DNA of 64,000 bases from the NCBI RefSeq assembly GCF_913061305.1, contig NZ_CAJXST010000002.1:62001-126000 (forward strand), given 5' to 3'. The stretch is from an uncultured Porticoccus sp. (GTDB lineage Bacteria; Pseudomonadota; Gammaproteobacteria; Pseudomonadales; Porticoccaceae). A model generated the notes under the pieces. It made no database searches, was not told the origin of the DNA, and saw nothing but the letters and a program-made list of their open reading frames with translations. Position numbers and translations under genes: made by a program. Shown here one piece after another: positions 32,335 to 42,754 of this stretch; within the stretch, counting starts at the first letter, position 1; every line of letters begins with the position of its first letter.

Positions 32335-32847
32335 CTATTTCTTTAGGTAAGAAATCATTGTGTCAACATCACTGCACTCGAATGGGTCTTCCGGGCAATC
32401 ATCCATCATCCCGGCTTCAGCAAAGAGTTGCTTTATTTCCCCATCAATGACGTGGGCAGAATAACGCCATGACACTTCACCCGGGCTCTTTTTAACCAGC
32501 ATCCCCATCAAGCGAGTAAAATTTCCCTGTGCATCAGGTAACATTTTTACATGTTTAAGACCTAAATTTTTCGCCCACTGAAGCATGGTAAAGGGCGCAC
32601 TAACGCTTAAGCAGTACACTTCATCAATACCCAGTGATTTCAGTTCATCATACTTGGCATCATAGTCAGGCAGATGAGTTCTAGAGCTCGTCTCAGTAAA
32701 TACAGCCGACAGTGAAAATATAACGACATTTTTACCCGCGAATACGTCTTCCGTTGAAATATCCTTCCAGATAAATGGATTTCTCCCGTTAATGCTTTCA
32801 CCACGGACACGGGTTTTAAATATCACATTGGGTACTTTGTTGCTCAT
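32335..32847 (-). CDS. Peroxiredoxin-5-like protein lacking the peroxidatic Cys
   Basis: 170 residues from ATG at 32847, with GAGG upstream. The fold matches Prx5/AhpC-TSA redoxins: FAGKNVVIFSLSAVFTETSS ... HLPDYDAKYDELKSLGIDEV, later HVKMLPDAQGNFTRLMGM. The active-site motif, normally TPTCSxxHLP, reads TETSSRTHLP, so the peroxidatic Cys is Ser here. Other Cys exist (in VYCLSVSAPF and two near the C-terminus), so a redox role is not excluded. It may be a degenerate or repurposed redoxin. Confidence 0.85.
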   Translation of the reverse strand: MSNKVPNVIFKTRVRGESINGRNPFIWKDISTEDVFAGKNVVIFSLSAVFTETSSRTHLPDYDAKYDELKSLGIDEVYCLSVSAPFTMLQWAKNLGLKHVKMLPDAQGNFTRLMGMLVKKSPGEVSWRYSAHVIDGEIKQLFAEAGMMDDCPEDPFECSDVDTMISYLKK

Positions 32848-32977
32848 AATTTCCTCATTATTCTTAAAATCAAAGTGTGTAATTTTAAAAGGGCATAACT
32901 CCACCGCTCACAGGAAAAATTGCGAGCGCTAGCGAGTAATTTTGTCCTTGTGTAGCGGATTTTTAGGCATTGCATAA

Positions 32978-33616
32978 TCACTTCTCAGAACATTGGTCTA
33001 AGTATATTTGAGACACATGCTCATAGATGCACTCACCGTTTAATACCTGTTTGATACGGCGCATCCTTTCTTTCGACGCTACTGTATTTGGCTTGAGCAT
33101 ATTTGGCCCAGGAAGCATAGCAAGTAGTGATAAATATTCATCATCACTTAATTCTGATAGCGGCTTATTGAACCAAGAATGCGCCCCTTGATCAAAACCA
33201 AACAGTTGCTTACTGTCTTTTTCGCCGAAATATGCAGTAGACATAAAGGCTGTTAGCTGGGTTTCTTTTGATATATTTGGATTTACAACAAATCGTGCAA
33301 TTAATGTTTGCTCTATTTTCTTAAAACCTTTCGTAAATTTATTAAAGAAAAGTTTTTTTACTAGGCTTTGGGTAATTGTTGTAGTGGTTAATGGGCTGGG
33401 CCATTCAACTCCAGAATGCTCAAAAAAAGTAGGATCTTGAATTTTTACTAATATGTCCTGACGCTTTTCACTTAAACCAATATCCTTTGGCGATACTGAA
33501 GCATAGGGGGCGAATTGATGAGGAAGCTTTTGATATGCGATTGCTACTGCATATGCTTCATATATAGCCAATGCTCCGCATAAAAGTGCCAATAAATATA
33601 TAAGTTTTCGTCTCAT
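32978..33616 (-). CDS. Peptidoglycan glycosyltransferase (GT51)-like protein with altered catalytic motif
   Basis: 212 residues from ATG at 33616. One N-terminal membrane span (KLIYLLALLCGALAIYEAY) then a GT51 domain: QDPTFFEHSGVEW, TTTTITQSLVKKLFFNKF, KKIEQTLIARFVV and TAFMSTAYFG, GFDQGAHSWFNKPLSEL. The motif that normally reads EDxxFxxHxG has Gln in place of the catalytic Glu, so polymerase activity is doubtful. Short monofunctional GT51 proteins of this type occur on accessory DNA. Part of the AT-rich same-strand series. Confidence 0.82.
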   Translation of the reverse strand: MRRKLIYLLALLCGALAIYEAYAVAIAYQKLPHQFAPYASVSPKDIGLSEKRQDILVKIQDPTFFEHSGVEWPSPLTTTTITQSLVKKLFFNKFTKGFKKIEQTLIARFVVNPNISKETQLTAFMSTAYFGEKDSKQLFGFDQGAHSWFNKPLSELSDDEYLSLLAMLPGPNMLKPNTVASKERMRRIKQVLNGECIYEHVSQIYLDQCSEK

Positions 33617-33718
33617 GATGTTTTTATGCCTGACACCCGCCTTTGGGGCAGGCAAAATAAACGCAGCGTTTTTGGATGTCCCAGCCTCGTAGGGGTGACA
33701 ACAGGCGCTTGTTGAAAG

Positions 33719-34669
33719 TCATCGTCTCAAGGCCATCAAATTATTGGGTTTATAGACTTTACAGAATGTTTCAATACCTATTTTTATTAGTAATGAAGTC
33801 AGATATACGGCGATTGCATAGATACCAATTTTTAGGCCAGCCAACGAGCTAACAATAGCACCCGTTAAATATTTTTTATCCAAAACAGCTTGTAGACCAT
33901 TAGTGAACCACATTTTGTAGACTTCACTTTCTTTGTCACAAAGCGACTGCCATATAACCGTTTGAAAAGCCGCCAATATTCCTTTCCCAAGTTTTTTCTT
34001 TTGCTGAAAGGTGGCTGGCGACGGCAACCTAAGTTTTTCATCATAAGTTAGTAGGTTTTGGGACTCTGTATGAACCCTCTCGACAAAATCCAAAGCACCT
34101 TCTGGAACATTTGCTCCCAGCAGCTCCAATATCTCATCTTCATGCTTAGTTTGAATCAGTTTTGCTGCATCGCTTTGAATTTTATCTAAATCCATAAATT
34201 CGGATTTATCTGTTGCTATTGATGCGAGTAAAGCCTCTTCATCAAACCTTTTCGCCAAGCTAACTTTGAACTCAGATCGGCCACTCTCCGACTTAATATT
34301 CTTTTCGCAGCGCAGGGCCTCAACCATATAAGGCCTTGCCTTATCAAGATCTCGTTTTCTTAGGTAGCATATGGCTAGCAGCGCAGTAGCTTCAAGGTAA
34401 AGGCGTGTCGATTTAGATATTTTCTGACGAACGCCGGAAAATCCTCTTATTGCGTAGTCAGTCTCCCCGACTTCCATTGCCGTTTCAAACAGCCAATTCT
34501 TTGACTGCATTAATCTAGTCTCATGCCCAGTAGGCCTGAGAATATTTTGTATCTCAGCAGTTAACTTTTTACATTCCTCCAAATCTCGACGCGCCGCAGC
34601 GATCTTGAGGCTTGGCTCCAAGAGTCTTAGCTTCCTTTTCTGTTCTTCCGTAAGCCTATGAGTACTCAT
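33719..34669 (-). CDS. Unknown protein with TPR-like helices and C-terminal membrane segment
   Basis: 316 residues from ATG at 34669, with GGAA 7 nt upstream (34705 also in frame). Almost wholly helical. Repeating helix pairs around 65-135 (LYLEATALLAICYLRKRDLD, ARPYMVEALRC) look TPR-like. Near the C-terminus a hydrophobic segment (IVSSLAGLKIGIYAIAVYLT) suggests membrane attachment. No catalytic motif and no family recognised. Composition is AT-rich compared with the housekeeping genes to the right. First gene of the series facing away from tRNA-Ile2, about 380 bp from it. Confidence 0.7.
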   Translation of the reverse strand: MSTHRLTEEQKRKLRLLEPSLKIAAARRDLEECKKLTAEIQNILRPTGHETRLMQSKNWLFETAMEVGETDYAIRGFSGVRQKISKSTRLYLEATALLAICYLRKRDLDKARPYMVEALRCEKNIKSESGRSEFKVSLAKRFDEEALLASIATDKSEFMDLDKIQSDAAKLIQTKHEDEILELLGANVPEGALDFVERVHTESQNLLTYDEKLRLPSPATFQQKKKLGKGILAAFQTVIWQSLCDKESEVYKMWFTNGLQAVLDKKYLTGAIVSSLAGLKIGIYAIAVYLTSLLIKIGIETFCKVYKPNNLMALRR

Positions 34670-34915
34670 ATATTTCCGGACTTTTAACATTTGTATACCG
34701 CGCATGCGCGCTTTGCCGAATCTGATATTCGGCGCCCCTTTGTAACAACCTGATCAGGAAAAGAAAGTTGGGAAATGTCTGATTCCTTTCAGAGTAAAGC
34801 GAGTTTTTTCTATTATCTAAAGTAACAGAATCGCGTTATTTTTTCGTACACACGAGCAATCCCTTGTTTTTAAATCTTTTTTCTATGAAGGCAGTTAGAT
34901 AGTGAGCATGGGCTG

Positions 34916-34943
34916 AGTATAAACCGCGCGCTGGGTTTGACAA
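34916..34943 (-). promoter_or_regulatory. Sigma-70 promoter-like element reading into the AT-rich series
   Basis: Minus strand: TTGTCA (34943-34938), 16-nt spacer, TATACT (34921-34916). Each box has one mismatch to the sigma-70 consensus. It lies between tRNA-Ile2 and the 316-residue gene and points at the latter, 247 nt away. The rest of 34670-35046 holds a GCCGAAT/ATTCGGC hairpin near 34715-34733 and nothing else recognised. Confidence 0.5.
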
Positions 34944-35046
34944 CCTCTGGAGAGAATGCCCTGAGTCAGGAGGTATTTGTTGAGGGGTGGCGGTAAGGCT
35001 TATGTCAGAAGCCTGCCTGCCGGTATGCAATTCTGGGTGTTGGAAA

Positions 35047-35123
35047 TGGTGGGCCTTGCTGGACTTGAACCAGCGACCAATCGATTATGAGTCGACTGCT
35101 CTAACCAACTGAGCTAAAGGCCC
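35047..35123 (-). tRNA. ileX: tRNA-Ile2 (anticodon CAU, lysidine-modified)
   Basis: 77 nt including encoded CCA. Acceptor stem GGGCCTT/AAGGCCC, D arm AGCTCAGTTGGTTAGAGC, anticodon loop CTCATAA, T arm with GGTTCAAGTCC. The anticodon stem and the variable region match Ile2 rather than elongator Met: the stem reads GTCGA/TCGAT with AUTTGGTCG-like following bases. The modified C34 reads AUA. Its 3' end faces the AT-rich series. The neighbour on the 5' side is rpoD, a common arrangement in this group. Confidence 0.93.
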
Positions 35124-35239
35124 TTTGAGAGGCAAGGATAGCAGTGTCTGTGTCATTGCTGTCCAGGGTAATAGTATTCGTCTTGTTATCTTGCGTTGCC
35201 GGGGCGGGGTTCGCTGCCCCGGCAGGTTATTTCAAGAGG

Positions 35240-37057
<1,818 letters not shown>

Positions 37058-37165
37058 ATACGATCTGCTGTCACGTTGGGGCAAAATAGGACGCCGGATT
37101 ATACGGTAATAATCCGGCGCTGTCTTACCTGATTTTCGGTATGGCCGCAATTAGCCAGCTGTTGG

Positions 37166-39088
37166 TTATCTTGGCTTCGATTTTGCAAGGACTTGATTAA
37201 AAAGCGCTTTTACCTCGTCTGTCCGTTGGTCCGATGGCAGTTTCGACCAGGCATTGGTAAGCTGCTTGAGGTCGTGGTCATCGACGGTCTCCCTGGTCGC
37301 CAGGAACTGAATCACCTGTAGTGGTTCAAGTTTCAGAATTGACTGGCGAAGCAGCTGATCCTGAATCTCCTGAAACTCTTTTTCATTGTCCCTGAGGCTG
37401 TTTGCCACGGGCCTGAGCAGATCGGTGGCGGCAATTTTGGCCAGTCGATCCGCCTGCGCGGGGTCATGCATTCCCCGCCAGTAACCCAGTATATGATTGA
37501 GGCTGTATCCCGGGTTTTCAAGGATGAGCTCGACCAGTGGCACTAAAATATCCAATCCCTCGATATCGAGTTTGCGCAGTGCGTCCAGATCCGTGACCAA
37601 TTTTGCCAACTCTGGATGGTTGGCCAGCAGGGCGATCAGCGTGTGCACGGGCGGCATTTTGATCCGATTCTGCTGGCCGGCCTGAACCGGTTGGTCGCGG
37701 CCACTCCCGGATACAGGCTCTTCCTCGGGGTAAACGGGGTAGTCCCAATCCGGTTGTGGCGGCTGATACACCGGTTGGCCCCGGGTTTCCTCCGGCTCCA
37801 TGTAATCGCCCAGTGTGGCGATATCCAGACCAATCTTGTCGGCGACTGCCCTCAGCATCAGTTCGCGAAAGACCCCGCGCGGCATGCGCTTGATCATCGG
37901 CGCGGCCTGTTTCCACATTCTCGCCCGATTGTCGGGGCTATCGGTATTAAGACCGAGCGCCATGGTCTCCATGAGGAACTCGGAGATGGGGGTGGCCGAC
38001 TGTACCGTTTCGAGGAATTTTTCAGGACCGATCTGTCGCACCGTGGAATCGGGATCTTCGCCGCTCTGCAGGAACATAAATCGCGCTGAGCGCCCGTCAA
38101 TCATCAACGGCAGGCAGGTGTCCAGTGCCCGACTGGCGGCATTGCTGCCAGCCGCGTCGCCGTCAAAGCAGAACACCACTTCGGGTGTATAGCGGAACAA
38201 TTTTTCCAGGTGCTCGGTGGATGCAGAAGTGCCGAGTGTGGCAACCACATTGAAGATGCCGTGCTCAAAAAGCATGACCACGTCCATATATCCTTCTACC
38301 ACGAGCATGAAGGGGATTTCGCGCAGCTCCTTGTTCGCCTCGTAGAGGCCGTAGAGCTCCCGGCCTTTGTGAAACAAGGGCGTTTCGGGTGTGTTCAGGT
38401 ACTTGGGCTTTTCTTCTGTCAGGACGCGACCGCCAAAGCCGATGGTACGACCGCGAATATCCCGGATAGGAAACATGATGCGGTGGCGGAAGCGGTCGTA
38501 AACCTTGTGCTCCTCCACCTGGTCGATGACCATGCCGCTCTCTTTGAGCAGTTTGATATCGTGATCAGTGTGACCCATGCGGTTGAGCATATTGTCCCAG
38601 CCGGGCGGCGCAAAACCGATGCCGAACTTGCGGGCGGTCTCTCCAGAAACGCCGCGGGACTTCAGGTAATAAACGGCTTCAAAAGCGAAGTGATGATGCC
38701 GCAGGGAACTGCGGAAAAAACGATCAGCCTGTTCAAGGGTATGATAGAGCGCCTTACGTCGTTCAGTTGCCGCGTCGCTGGGCCCGGCTTCGCGGGGAAC
38801 GTCCAGACCAGCCTGTTTGGCGAGGGTTTCAACGGCTTCCGGAAATGAAATTCTGTCAAAATCCATGACAAAGCCGATGGCATTGCCACCGGCGCCGCAA
38901 CCAAAACAGTAATAGAACTGTTTATCCTGGCTTACCGTAAAAGAAGGGGTTTTTTCGTCGTGAAACGGACAGCGGGCTGAGTGGTTTTTACCGGATTTTC
39001 GCAGGTCAACCCGACCGCCGACGACATCTACAATATCGACGCGATCCAGCAGGTCGTCGATAAAGGTTTGTGGAATCTTGCCGGCCAT
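37166..39088 (-). CDS. dnaG: DNA primase DnaG
   Basis: 640 residues. CHC2 zinc finger CPFHDEKTPSF ... YYCFGCGAGGNA (about 40-64), TOPRIM core with VVEGYMDVVMLFEHG and FCFDGDAAGSNAA, and a C-terminal helical DnaB-binding part after a Pro/Glu-rich linker (about 430-480). Makes RNA primers for replication. Between yqeY and rpoD, but a MITE-like element of about 300 bp separates it from yqeY. Confidence 0.98.
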   Translation of the reverse strand: MAGKIPQTFIDDLLDRVDIVDVVGGRVDLRKSGKNHSARCPFHDEKTPSFTVSQDKQFYYCFGCGAGGNAIGFVMDFDRISFPEAVETLAKQAGLDVPREAGPSDAATERRKALYHTLEQADRFFRSSLRHHHFAFEAVYYLKSRGVSGETARKFGIGFAPPGWDNMLNRMGHTDHDIKLLKESGMVIDQVEEHKVYDRFRHRIMFPIRDIRGRTIGFGGRVLTEEKPKYLNTPETPLFHKGRELYGLYEANKELREIPFMLVVEGYMDVVMLFEHGIFNVVATLGTSASTEHLEKLFRYTPEVVFCFDGDAAGSNAASRALDTCLPLMIDGRSARFMFLQSGEDPDSTVRQIGPEKFLETVQSATPISEFLMETMALGLNTDSPDNRARMWKQAAPMIKRMPRGVFRELMLRAVADKIGLDIATLGDYMEPEETRGQPVYQPPQPDWDYPVYPEEEPVSGSGRDQPVQAGQQNRIKMPPVHTLIALLANHPELAKLVTDLDALRKLDIEGLDILVPLVELILENPGYSLNHILGYWRGMHDPAQADRLAKIAATDLLRPVANSLRDNEKEFQEIQDQLLRQSILKLEPLQVIQFLATRETVDDHDLKQLTNAWSKLPSDQRTDEVKALFNQVLAKSKPR

Positions 39089-39202
39089 AGAAAAATATCA
39101 GTGGTCAGTTAATAAACACTGGCCTGCCCGGAATGCATGCTTTTTTTATCAGTTGGCTGACCAGAATGAGCTATACAGCTTAGCGGCAATATCGATCCCT
39201 AT

Positions 39203-39509
39203 CTAGGGCCTGTTAACACTAATTAAATAATTGCTGCTGGAGGTCAGTTTTGTCCTCAACAAGGCAGAGGGAGGGAGAATAGTGGTCTATTTGAGCGACT
39301 GAGAGCCTGCCCCATGAACGCAGTGAGTGCTTTGGGCATAACGCAGATGGGGCCAAAATTGGCCCCAGCCCTACGGGTTGTTACCCAACAATGTCCACTT
39401 GGCGTTGCGCCTCGCTCATTTGGAGCCACCAAACCACGCTCACCGCGCCTGAATTGGACATTGTTGGATAAACAACAGCGGCTATTCAGTGAGTGTTAGC
39501 AGACCCTAG
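39203..39509. mobile_element. MITE-like element with imperfect terminal inverted repeats and CTAG ends
   Basis: About 307 bp. The left end CTAGGGCCTGTTAACACT and the inverted right end CTAGGGTCTGCTAACACT agree at 16 of 18 positions. A CTAG stands at each outer edge, compatible with a 4-bp target duplication of IS5-type. Internally, long arms (TTGTT...CCAACAATGTCCA and its complement) form a stem of about 20 bp. No transposase gene is present. The right end overlaps the yqeY stop codon (39506-39508), so the insertion lies exactly at the gene end. The remaining sequence in 39089-39202 shows nothing else. Confidence 0.75.
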
Positions 39510-39955
39510 CCTAATTTTGCCTTTACCAGGCCGCTCACAGCGCCGACATCCGCTCTGCCCTGGATCTGGGGTTTGAGTACTGCCATGACTTTTCCCATAT
39601 CGCGCATGGACTCGGCACCGCTTTCTGCAATTGCGGCAGTGACCATGCCGGCCAGCTCTGCGTCGCTGAGCGGGGCGGGAAGAAACGCCTGAATGACCTC
39701 AATTTCTGCCTGTTCCTTTTCGGCCAGTTCAGGGCGGTCGGCGCTTTCAAACTGGGCGATGGAATCGCGGCGCTGTTTCACCATTTTGTCGAGTACCGCC
39801 AGGACTCTGGCGTCGTCCAGCTCGATGCGTTCGTCCACTTCAATGCGTTTCAGTTCCGACAAAATCAATCGGATCGCGCCCAGCTTTTCCTTGGCCTTGG
39901 CGCGCATCGCCTCTTTCATTGCCTCGCTAATCTGCTTTTTCAGGGTATGGCTCAT
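39506..39955 (-). CDS. yqeY: GatB/YqeY-domain protein
   Basis: 149 residues from ATG at 39955 with GAGGAA 7 nt upstream; a start at 39988 is weaker. All-helical protein: LKKQISEAMKEAMRAKAKEK, LGAIRLILSELKRIEVDER, AVLDKMVKQRRDSIAQFES, and the C-terminal domain MRDMGKVMAVLKPQIQGRAD. The family resembles the tail of GatB and may act on tRNA-linked reactions. It sits between rpsU and dnaG as in many Gammaproteobacteria. Its stop lies in the right end of the MITE-like element. Confidence 0.95.
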   Translation of the reverse strand: MSHTLKKQISEAMKEAMRAKAKEKLGAIRLILSELKRIEVDERIELDDARVLAVLDKMVKQRRDSIAQFESADRPELAEKEQAEIEVIQAFLPAPLSDAELAGMVTAAIAESGAESMRDMGKVMAVLKPQIQGRADVGAVSGLVKAKLG

Positions 39956-39970
39956 GATCTGTTCCTCAAA

Positions 39971-39998
39971 CGCAAAAAGCGCCGACATTGCGGCGCTT
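39971..39998 (-). terminator. Rho-independent terminator or attenuator after rpsU
   Basis: Stem AAGCGCCG / CGGCGCTT with a 6-nt loop (39977-39998) and, on the minus strand, a run of T (39978-39974). It lies between rpsU and yqeY. A partial terminator here would give more rpsU than dnaG/rpoD transcript, as known for this operon in E. coli. Confidence 0.7.
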
Positions 39999-40035
39999 GA
40001 TGGATAGCTATCTGTTCTGACTGATCGGGATCAGA

Positions 40036-40251
40036 TCAGTACAGGCGCTGGAATTTCTTCGTTTCGCGAGACTGCTTCTTGGCGTGGCGTTTTACCGCGG
40101 CAGCCGCCTTGCGCTTGCGCTCCCAGGTGGGTTTTTCAAAAAATTCACGGCGGCGCACTTCTGCCAGCACGCCAGCTTTTTCACATGAGCGTTTGAAGCG
40201 GCGCAGAGCCACATCAAAGGGTTCGTTTTCTTTAATTCGAACGAAGGGCAT
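40036..40251 (-). CDS. rpsU: 30S ribosomal protein S21
   Basis: 71 residues, the usual length. Opens [20 protein letters not shown] and continues [20 protein letters not shown], rich in Lys/Arg, with a basic tail. It binds the small subunit near the anti-Shine-Dalgarno region. GAGG lies 7 nt before the ATG. First gene of rpsU-yqeY-dnaG-rpoD, divergent from tsaD with 194 bp between. Confidence 0.98.
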   Translation of the reverse strand: MPFVRIKENEPFDVALRRFKRSCEKAGVLAEVRRREFFEKPTWERKRKAAAAVKRHAKKQSRETKKFQRLY

Positions 40252-40445
40252 GTAACCTCTATCCTGTTCTGTTCATTGGTCGTGTTGTACCCGATCAAAG
40301 GTGCAACGTTCAAGGGCGCGTATTCTATACACTTCCAGCAATGGTTGCAAAACTTTATCTGGCCGCTGGTCGGTTGGGCTAACTGCATGAATTGGCGACT
40401 TTTTTGGCGTATGATTGCGCGTTTCCGAACAGGGGATAAGCGGCG

Positions 40446-41483
40446 GTGCGAGTACTGGGAATAGAAACATCCTGCGATGAGACCGGCGTAGCTGTGTACG
40501 ACAGTGATTGCGGCCTGCTGGCCCACGTTCTGTACAGTCAGGTGGCCGTTCACGCAGAGTACGGCGGTGTCGTTCCCGAACTGGCCTCCCGCGACCATGT
40601 GCGAAAGCTGTTGCCGTTGATCCGGCAGGTGATGGCCGAGGTTGACCTGTCGGCCAAAGACATCGACGGCGTAGCCTACACGGCTGGCCCCGGACTGATA
40701 GGCGCCCTGATGGTGGGCGCCAGTCTGGGTCGTGCGCTGGCGTATGCCTGGCAGGTGCCAGCTATTGGTGTGCATCACATGGAGGGCCATTTGCTGGCCC
40801 CGATGCTGGAAAAAAGCCCCCCTGATTTCCCTTTTGTGGCGCTGCTGGTGTCCGGCGGCCATACTCAGTTGATTGAAGTGCAGGCTATTGGTCAGTACCG
40901 GATCCTCGGTGAGTCCGTGGATGATGCGGCGGGCGAGGCCTTTGACAAGGCGGCCAAGATGCTCGATCTGGATTACCCGGGCGGGCCTGAAATCGCCAGG
41001 CTTGCCCTGCAGGGTGATGTGACACGGTTTCGCTTTCCCCGCCCCATGACGGATCGCCCCGGGCTGGATTTCAGTTTCTCCGGACTGAAAACCTATACCC
41101 TGAACACTATTGCCGAACATAGAGGCGAGGATGTGTTGCCGGATCGGCAGACCATGGCCGATATCGCCTGTGCTTTTCAGGAGGCGGTGGTGGATACACT
41201 GGCGATCAAATGTCGCAGGGCGCTGGAGCAGACTGGTTTGACTACATTGGTGATTGCCGGGGGTGTCTCGGCCAATAGCCGTTTGCGCGAAAAACTGGGC
41301 GCCAGCCTTGCCAGGGTCAATGGCCGGGTTTTCTATGCCCGCCACGAATTTTGCACCGATAACGGTGCCATGATTGCTTACGCCGGGTGTTGCCGGCTGA
41401 TGGCGGGGCAGCAGGAGGATCTGGGCATTCGCACGCTGCCGCGCTGGCCAATGGATACCCTGCCCGCACTGGCTGTGGAGTGA
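40446..41483 (+). CDS. tsaD: tRNA threonylcarbamoyladenosine synthase subunit TsaD
   Basis: 345 residues. GTG at 40446 with GGGG 11 nt upstream. N-terminal [17 protein letters not shown], metal-binding [15 protein letters not shown], and phosphate loops [17 protein letters not shown] and [14 protein letters not shown] are typical. With TsaB/C/E it makes t6A on tRNAs reading ANN codons. It is divergent from rpsU, as in E. coli. folB follows 5 nt later. Confidence 0.97.
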   Translation: MRVLGIETSCDETGVAVYDSDCGLLAHVLYSQVAVHAEYGGVVPELASRDHVRKLLPLIRQVMAEVDLSAKDIDGVAYTAGPGLIGALMVGASLGRALAYAWQVPAIGVHHMEGHLLAPMLEKSPPDFPFVALLVSGGHTQLIEVQAIGQYRILGESVDDAAGEAFDKAAKMLDLDYPGGPEIARLALQGDVTRFRFPRPMTDRPGLDFSFSGLKTYTLNTIAEHRGEDVLPDRQTMADIACAFQEAVVDTLAIKCRRALEQTGLTTLVIAGGVSANSRLREKLGASLARVNGRVFYARHEFCTDNGAMIAYAGCCRLMAGQQEDLGIRTLPRWPMDTLPALAVE

Positions 41484-41488
41484 TATCG

Positions 41489-41845
41489 ATGGACATTGTC
41501 TATATCCGGAATCTGCGCATTGCCACCGTTATCGGCGTTTATGACTGGGAGCGGCAGGTGCGCCAGATCGTCAGTCTTGATCTGGAGATGGGCGCGGATA
41601 TCAGCAGGGCGGCCGACACCGACGATATTCAGTACACCCTCGATTACAAGGCTGTGGCAGACCGGTTGACCGCGTTTGTCGGCGGCAGTGAATTTCTGCT
41701 GCTGGAAACCATGGCGGAGCAGGTGGCGACGATCGTGCTGATGGAGTTTTCGGTGCCCTGGCTGCGTTTGCGTATCGGCAAACCCGGCGCCATTGCCGAG
41801 GCAGACGACGTGGGCGTTTTGATTGAGCGGGGTGCACGCCGCTGA
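41489..41845 (+). CDS. folB: Dihydroneopterin aldolase
   Basis: 118 residues from ATG at 41489. IRNLRIATVIGVYDWERQVRQ and the Glu/Lys active-site region LDYKAVADRL ... LLETMAEQVA are the family features. Converts dihydroneopterin to 6-hydroxymethyl-dihydropterin in folate synthesis. Its stop overlaps the folK start by 1 nt, so the two are coupled; it follows tsaD by 5 nt. Confidence 0.95.
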   Translation: MDIVYIRNLRIATVIGVYDWERQVRQIVSLDLEMGADISRAADTDDIQYTLDYKAVADRLTAFVGGSEFLLLETMAEQVATIVLMEFSVPWLRLRIGKPGAIAEADDVGVLIERGARR

Positions 41846-42396
41846 TGCTGGCACAGGTTTATCTCAGTCTTGGCAGCAACATCGACCGGGATCACTACAT
41901 TCGCGCTGCGCTGGATGCCCTGGCGGAGCAGTTTGGTGAGCTGAAGATCTCATCTGTCTACGAGAGTGAGTCCGTGGGCTTTGTCGGCGATAATTTTTTC
42001 AATCTGGTGGTGGGACTCAGCACGGAACTGTCTGTCGGTGAGCTGTCCGGGTATCTGAAGGCGCTGGAGTATCGCCATGGGCGCCAACCGGATTGTGCGC
42101 GTTTCAGCAGCCGAACGCTGGATATCGATATTCTGACCTATGCAGACCTCACCGGCAGGGTGGACGGGGTCACACTGCCACGCGGTGAAATCCTGGAGAA
42201 CGCCTTTGTCCTCTGGCCATTGGCAGAATTAGCCCCCGATGCGCGGCATCCGTTGCTGGGTACCTGTTATGAAACACTTTGGCGCAACTATTCTGACCGG
42301 TATGACCGGCGCGGCCAGTCACTCTGGCCGGTATCCTTTTGCTGGCGGGGTAGTGAGCTGTCGCGGTTGATGAACAGCGGTGCCGGAGCCTCCTGA
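41845..42396 (+). CDS. folK: 6-Hydroxymethyl-dihydropterin pyrophosphokinase (HPPK)
   Basis: 183 residues. LSLGSNIDRDHYIRAALDAL, VYESESVGFVGDNFFN and RTLDIDILTYADL are HPPK motifs; the second ATP-site loop (GRQPDCARFSSRTLD) is atypical and slightly Cys-bearing, without the usual GRxR. The C-terminal part (about 145-183) is divergent. Makes the pyrophosphorylated pterin for DHPS. Overlaps folB by 1 nt. Confidence 0.9.
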   Translation: MLAQVYLSLGSNIDRDHYIRAALDALAEQFGELKISSVYESESVGFVGDNFFNLVVGLSTELSVGELSGYLKALEYRHGRQPDCARFSSRTLDIDILTYADLTGRVDGVTLPRGEILENAFVLWPLAELAPDARHPLLGTCYETLWRNYSDRYDRRGQSLWPVSFCWRGSELSRLMNSGAGAS

Positions 42397-42418
42397 TTAA
42401 CGCCGACCATTTGCCGGT

Positions 42419-42739
42419 TCAGGCCGCACAGGTGATGCAGAGATTGGTGTAGGGAACTGCCCTGAGTCGTTCTACGGAGATTTCCCCACCGCACTGGCTG
42501 CAAAGGTTATAGTTGCCGGATTCGATGCGTTCAAGCGCCCGATTGACCAGGGAAAGTTCCCGCCGCGCTTCATTGCCGAGGGCTTCAACCACTTCGTCGT
42601 TCTCGCGTTCCTGAGCCTGTTCTTCCCAATCCCTGGAGTGAGCCTGGGAAATATCGGTTTTGAGGTTGGATAAGCGGTCTACGAGCTCCGTCTGACGGGT
42701 GTGTAGTTGCTGTTTGATGGCTTCAAGTTCATGGGTCAT
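42419..42739 (-). CDS. DksA/TraR-family zinc-finger protein
   Basis: 106 residues from ATG at 42739 with AAGG upstream. A helical hairpin (ELEAIKQQLHTRQTELVDRL ... ALGNEARRELSLVNRALER) and a C4 zinc site CSQCGGEISVERLRAVPYTN, LCITC. The coiled-coil tip Asp-x-Asp typical of DksA is not evident, so it is a paralogue rather than DksA itself. These bind RNA polymerase in the secondary channel. It faces folK, 23 bp away. Confidence 0.88.
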   Translation of the reverse strand: MTHELEAIKQQLHTRQTELVDRLSNLKTDISQAHSRDWEEQAQERENDEVVEALGNEARRELSLVNRALERIESGNYNLCSQCGGEISVERLRAVPYTNLCITCAA

Positions 42740-42754
42740 GGATGGCCTTGTCAT

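Noticed and set aside
34836-35030. 64-codon frame near tRNA-Ile2
   Set aside because: Its -10/-35 region lies within it, no RBS, and composition is not coding-like.
39314-39499. 61-codon frame inside the MITE-like element
   Set aside because: Lies in the palindromic part of the element; no RBS, no transposase motif.
40092-41345. 417-codon frame on the minus strand
   Set aside because: Antisense to tsaD and running into rpsU; no signal or motif. tsaD is certain.
42419-42739. DksA itself
   Set aside because: The zinc site fits, but the acidic tip pair of true DksA is not seen, so only a family name is given.
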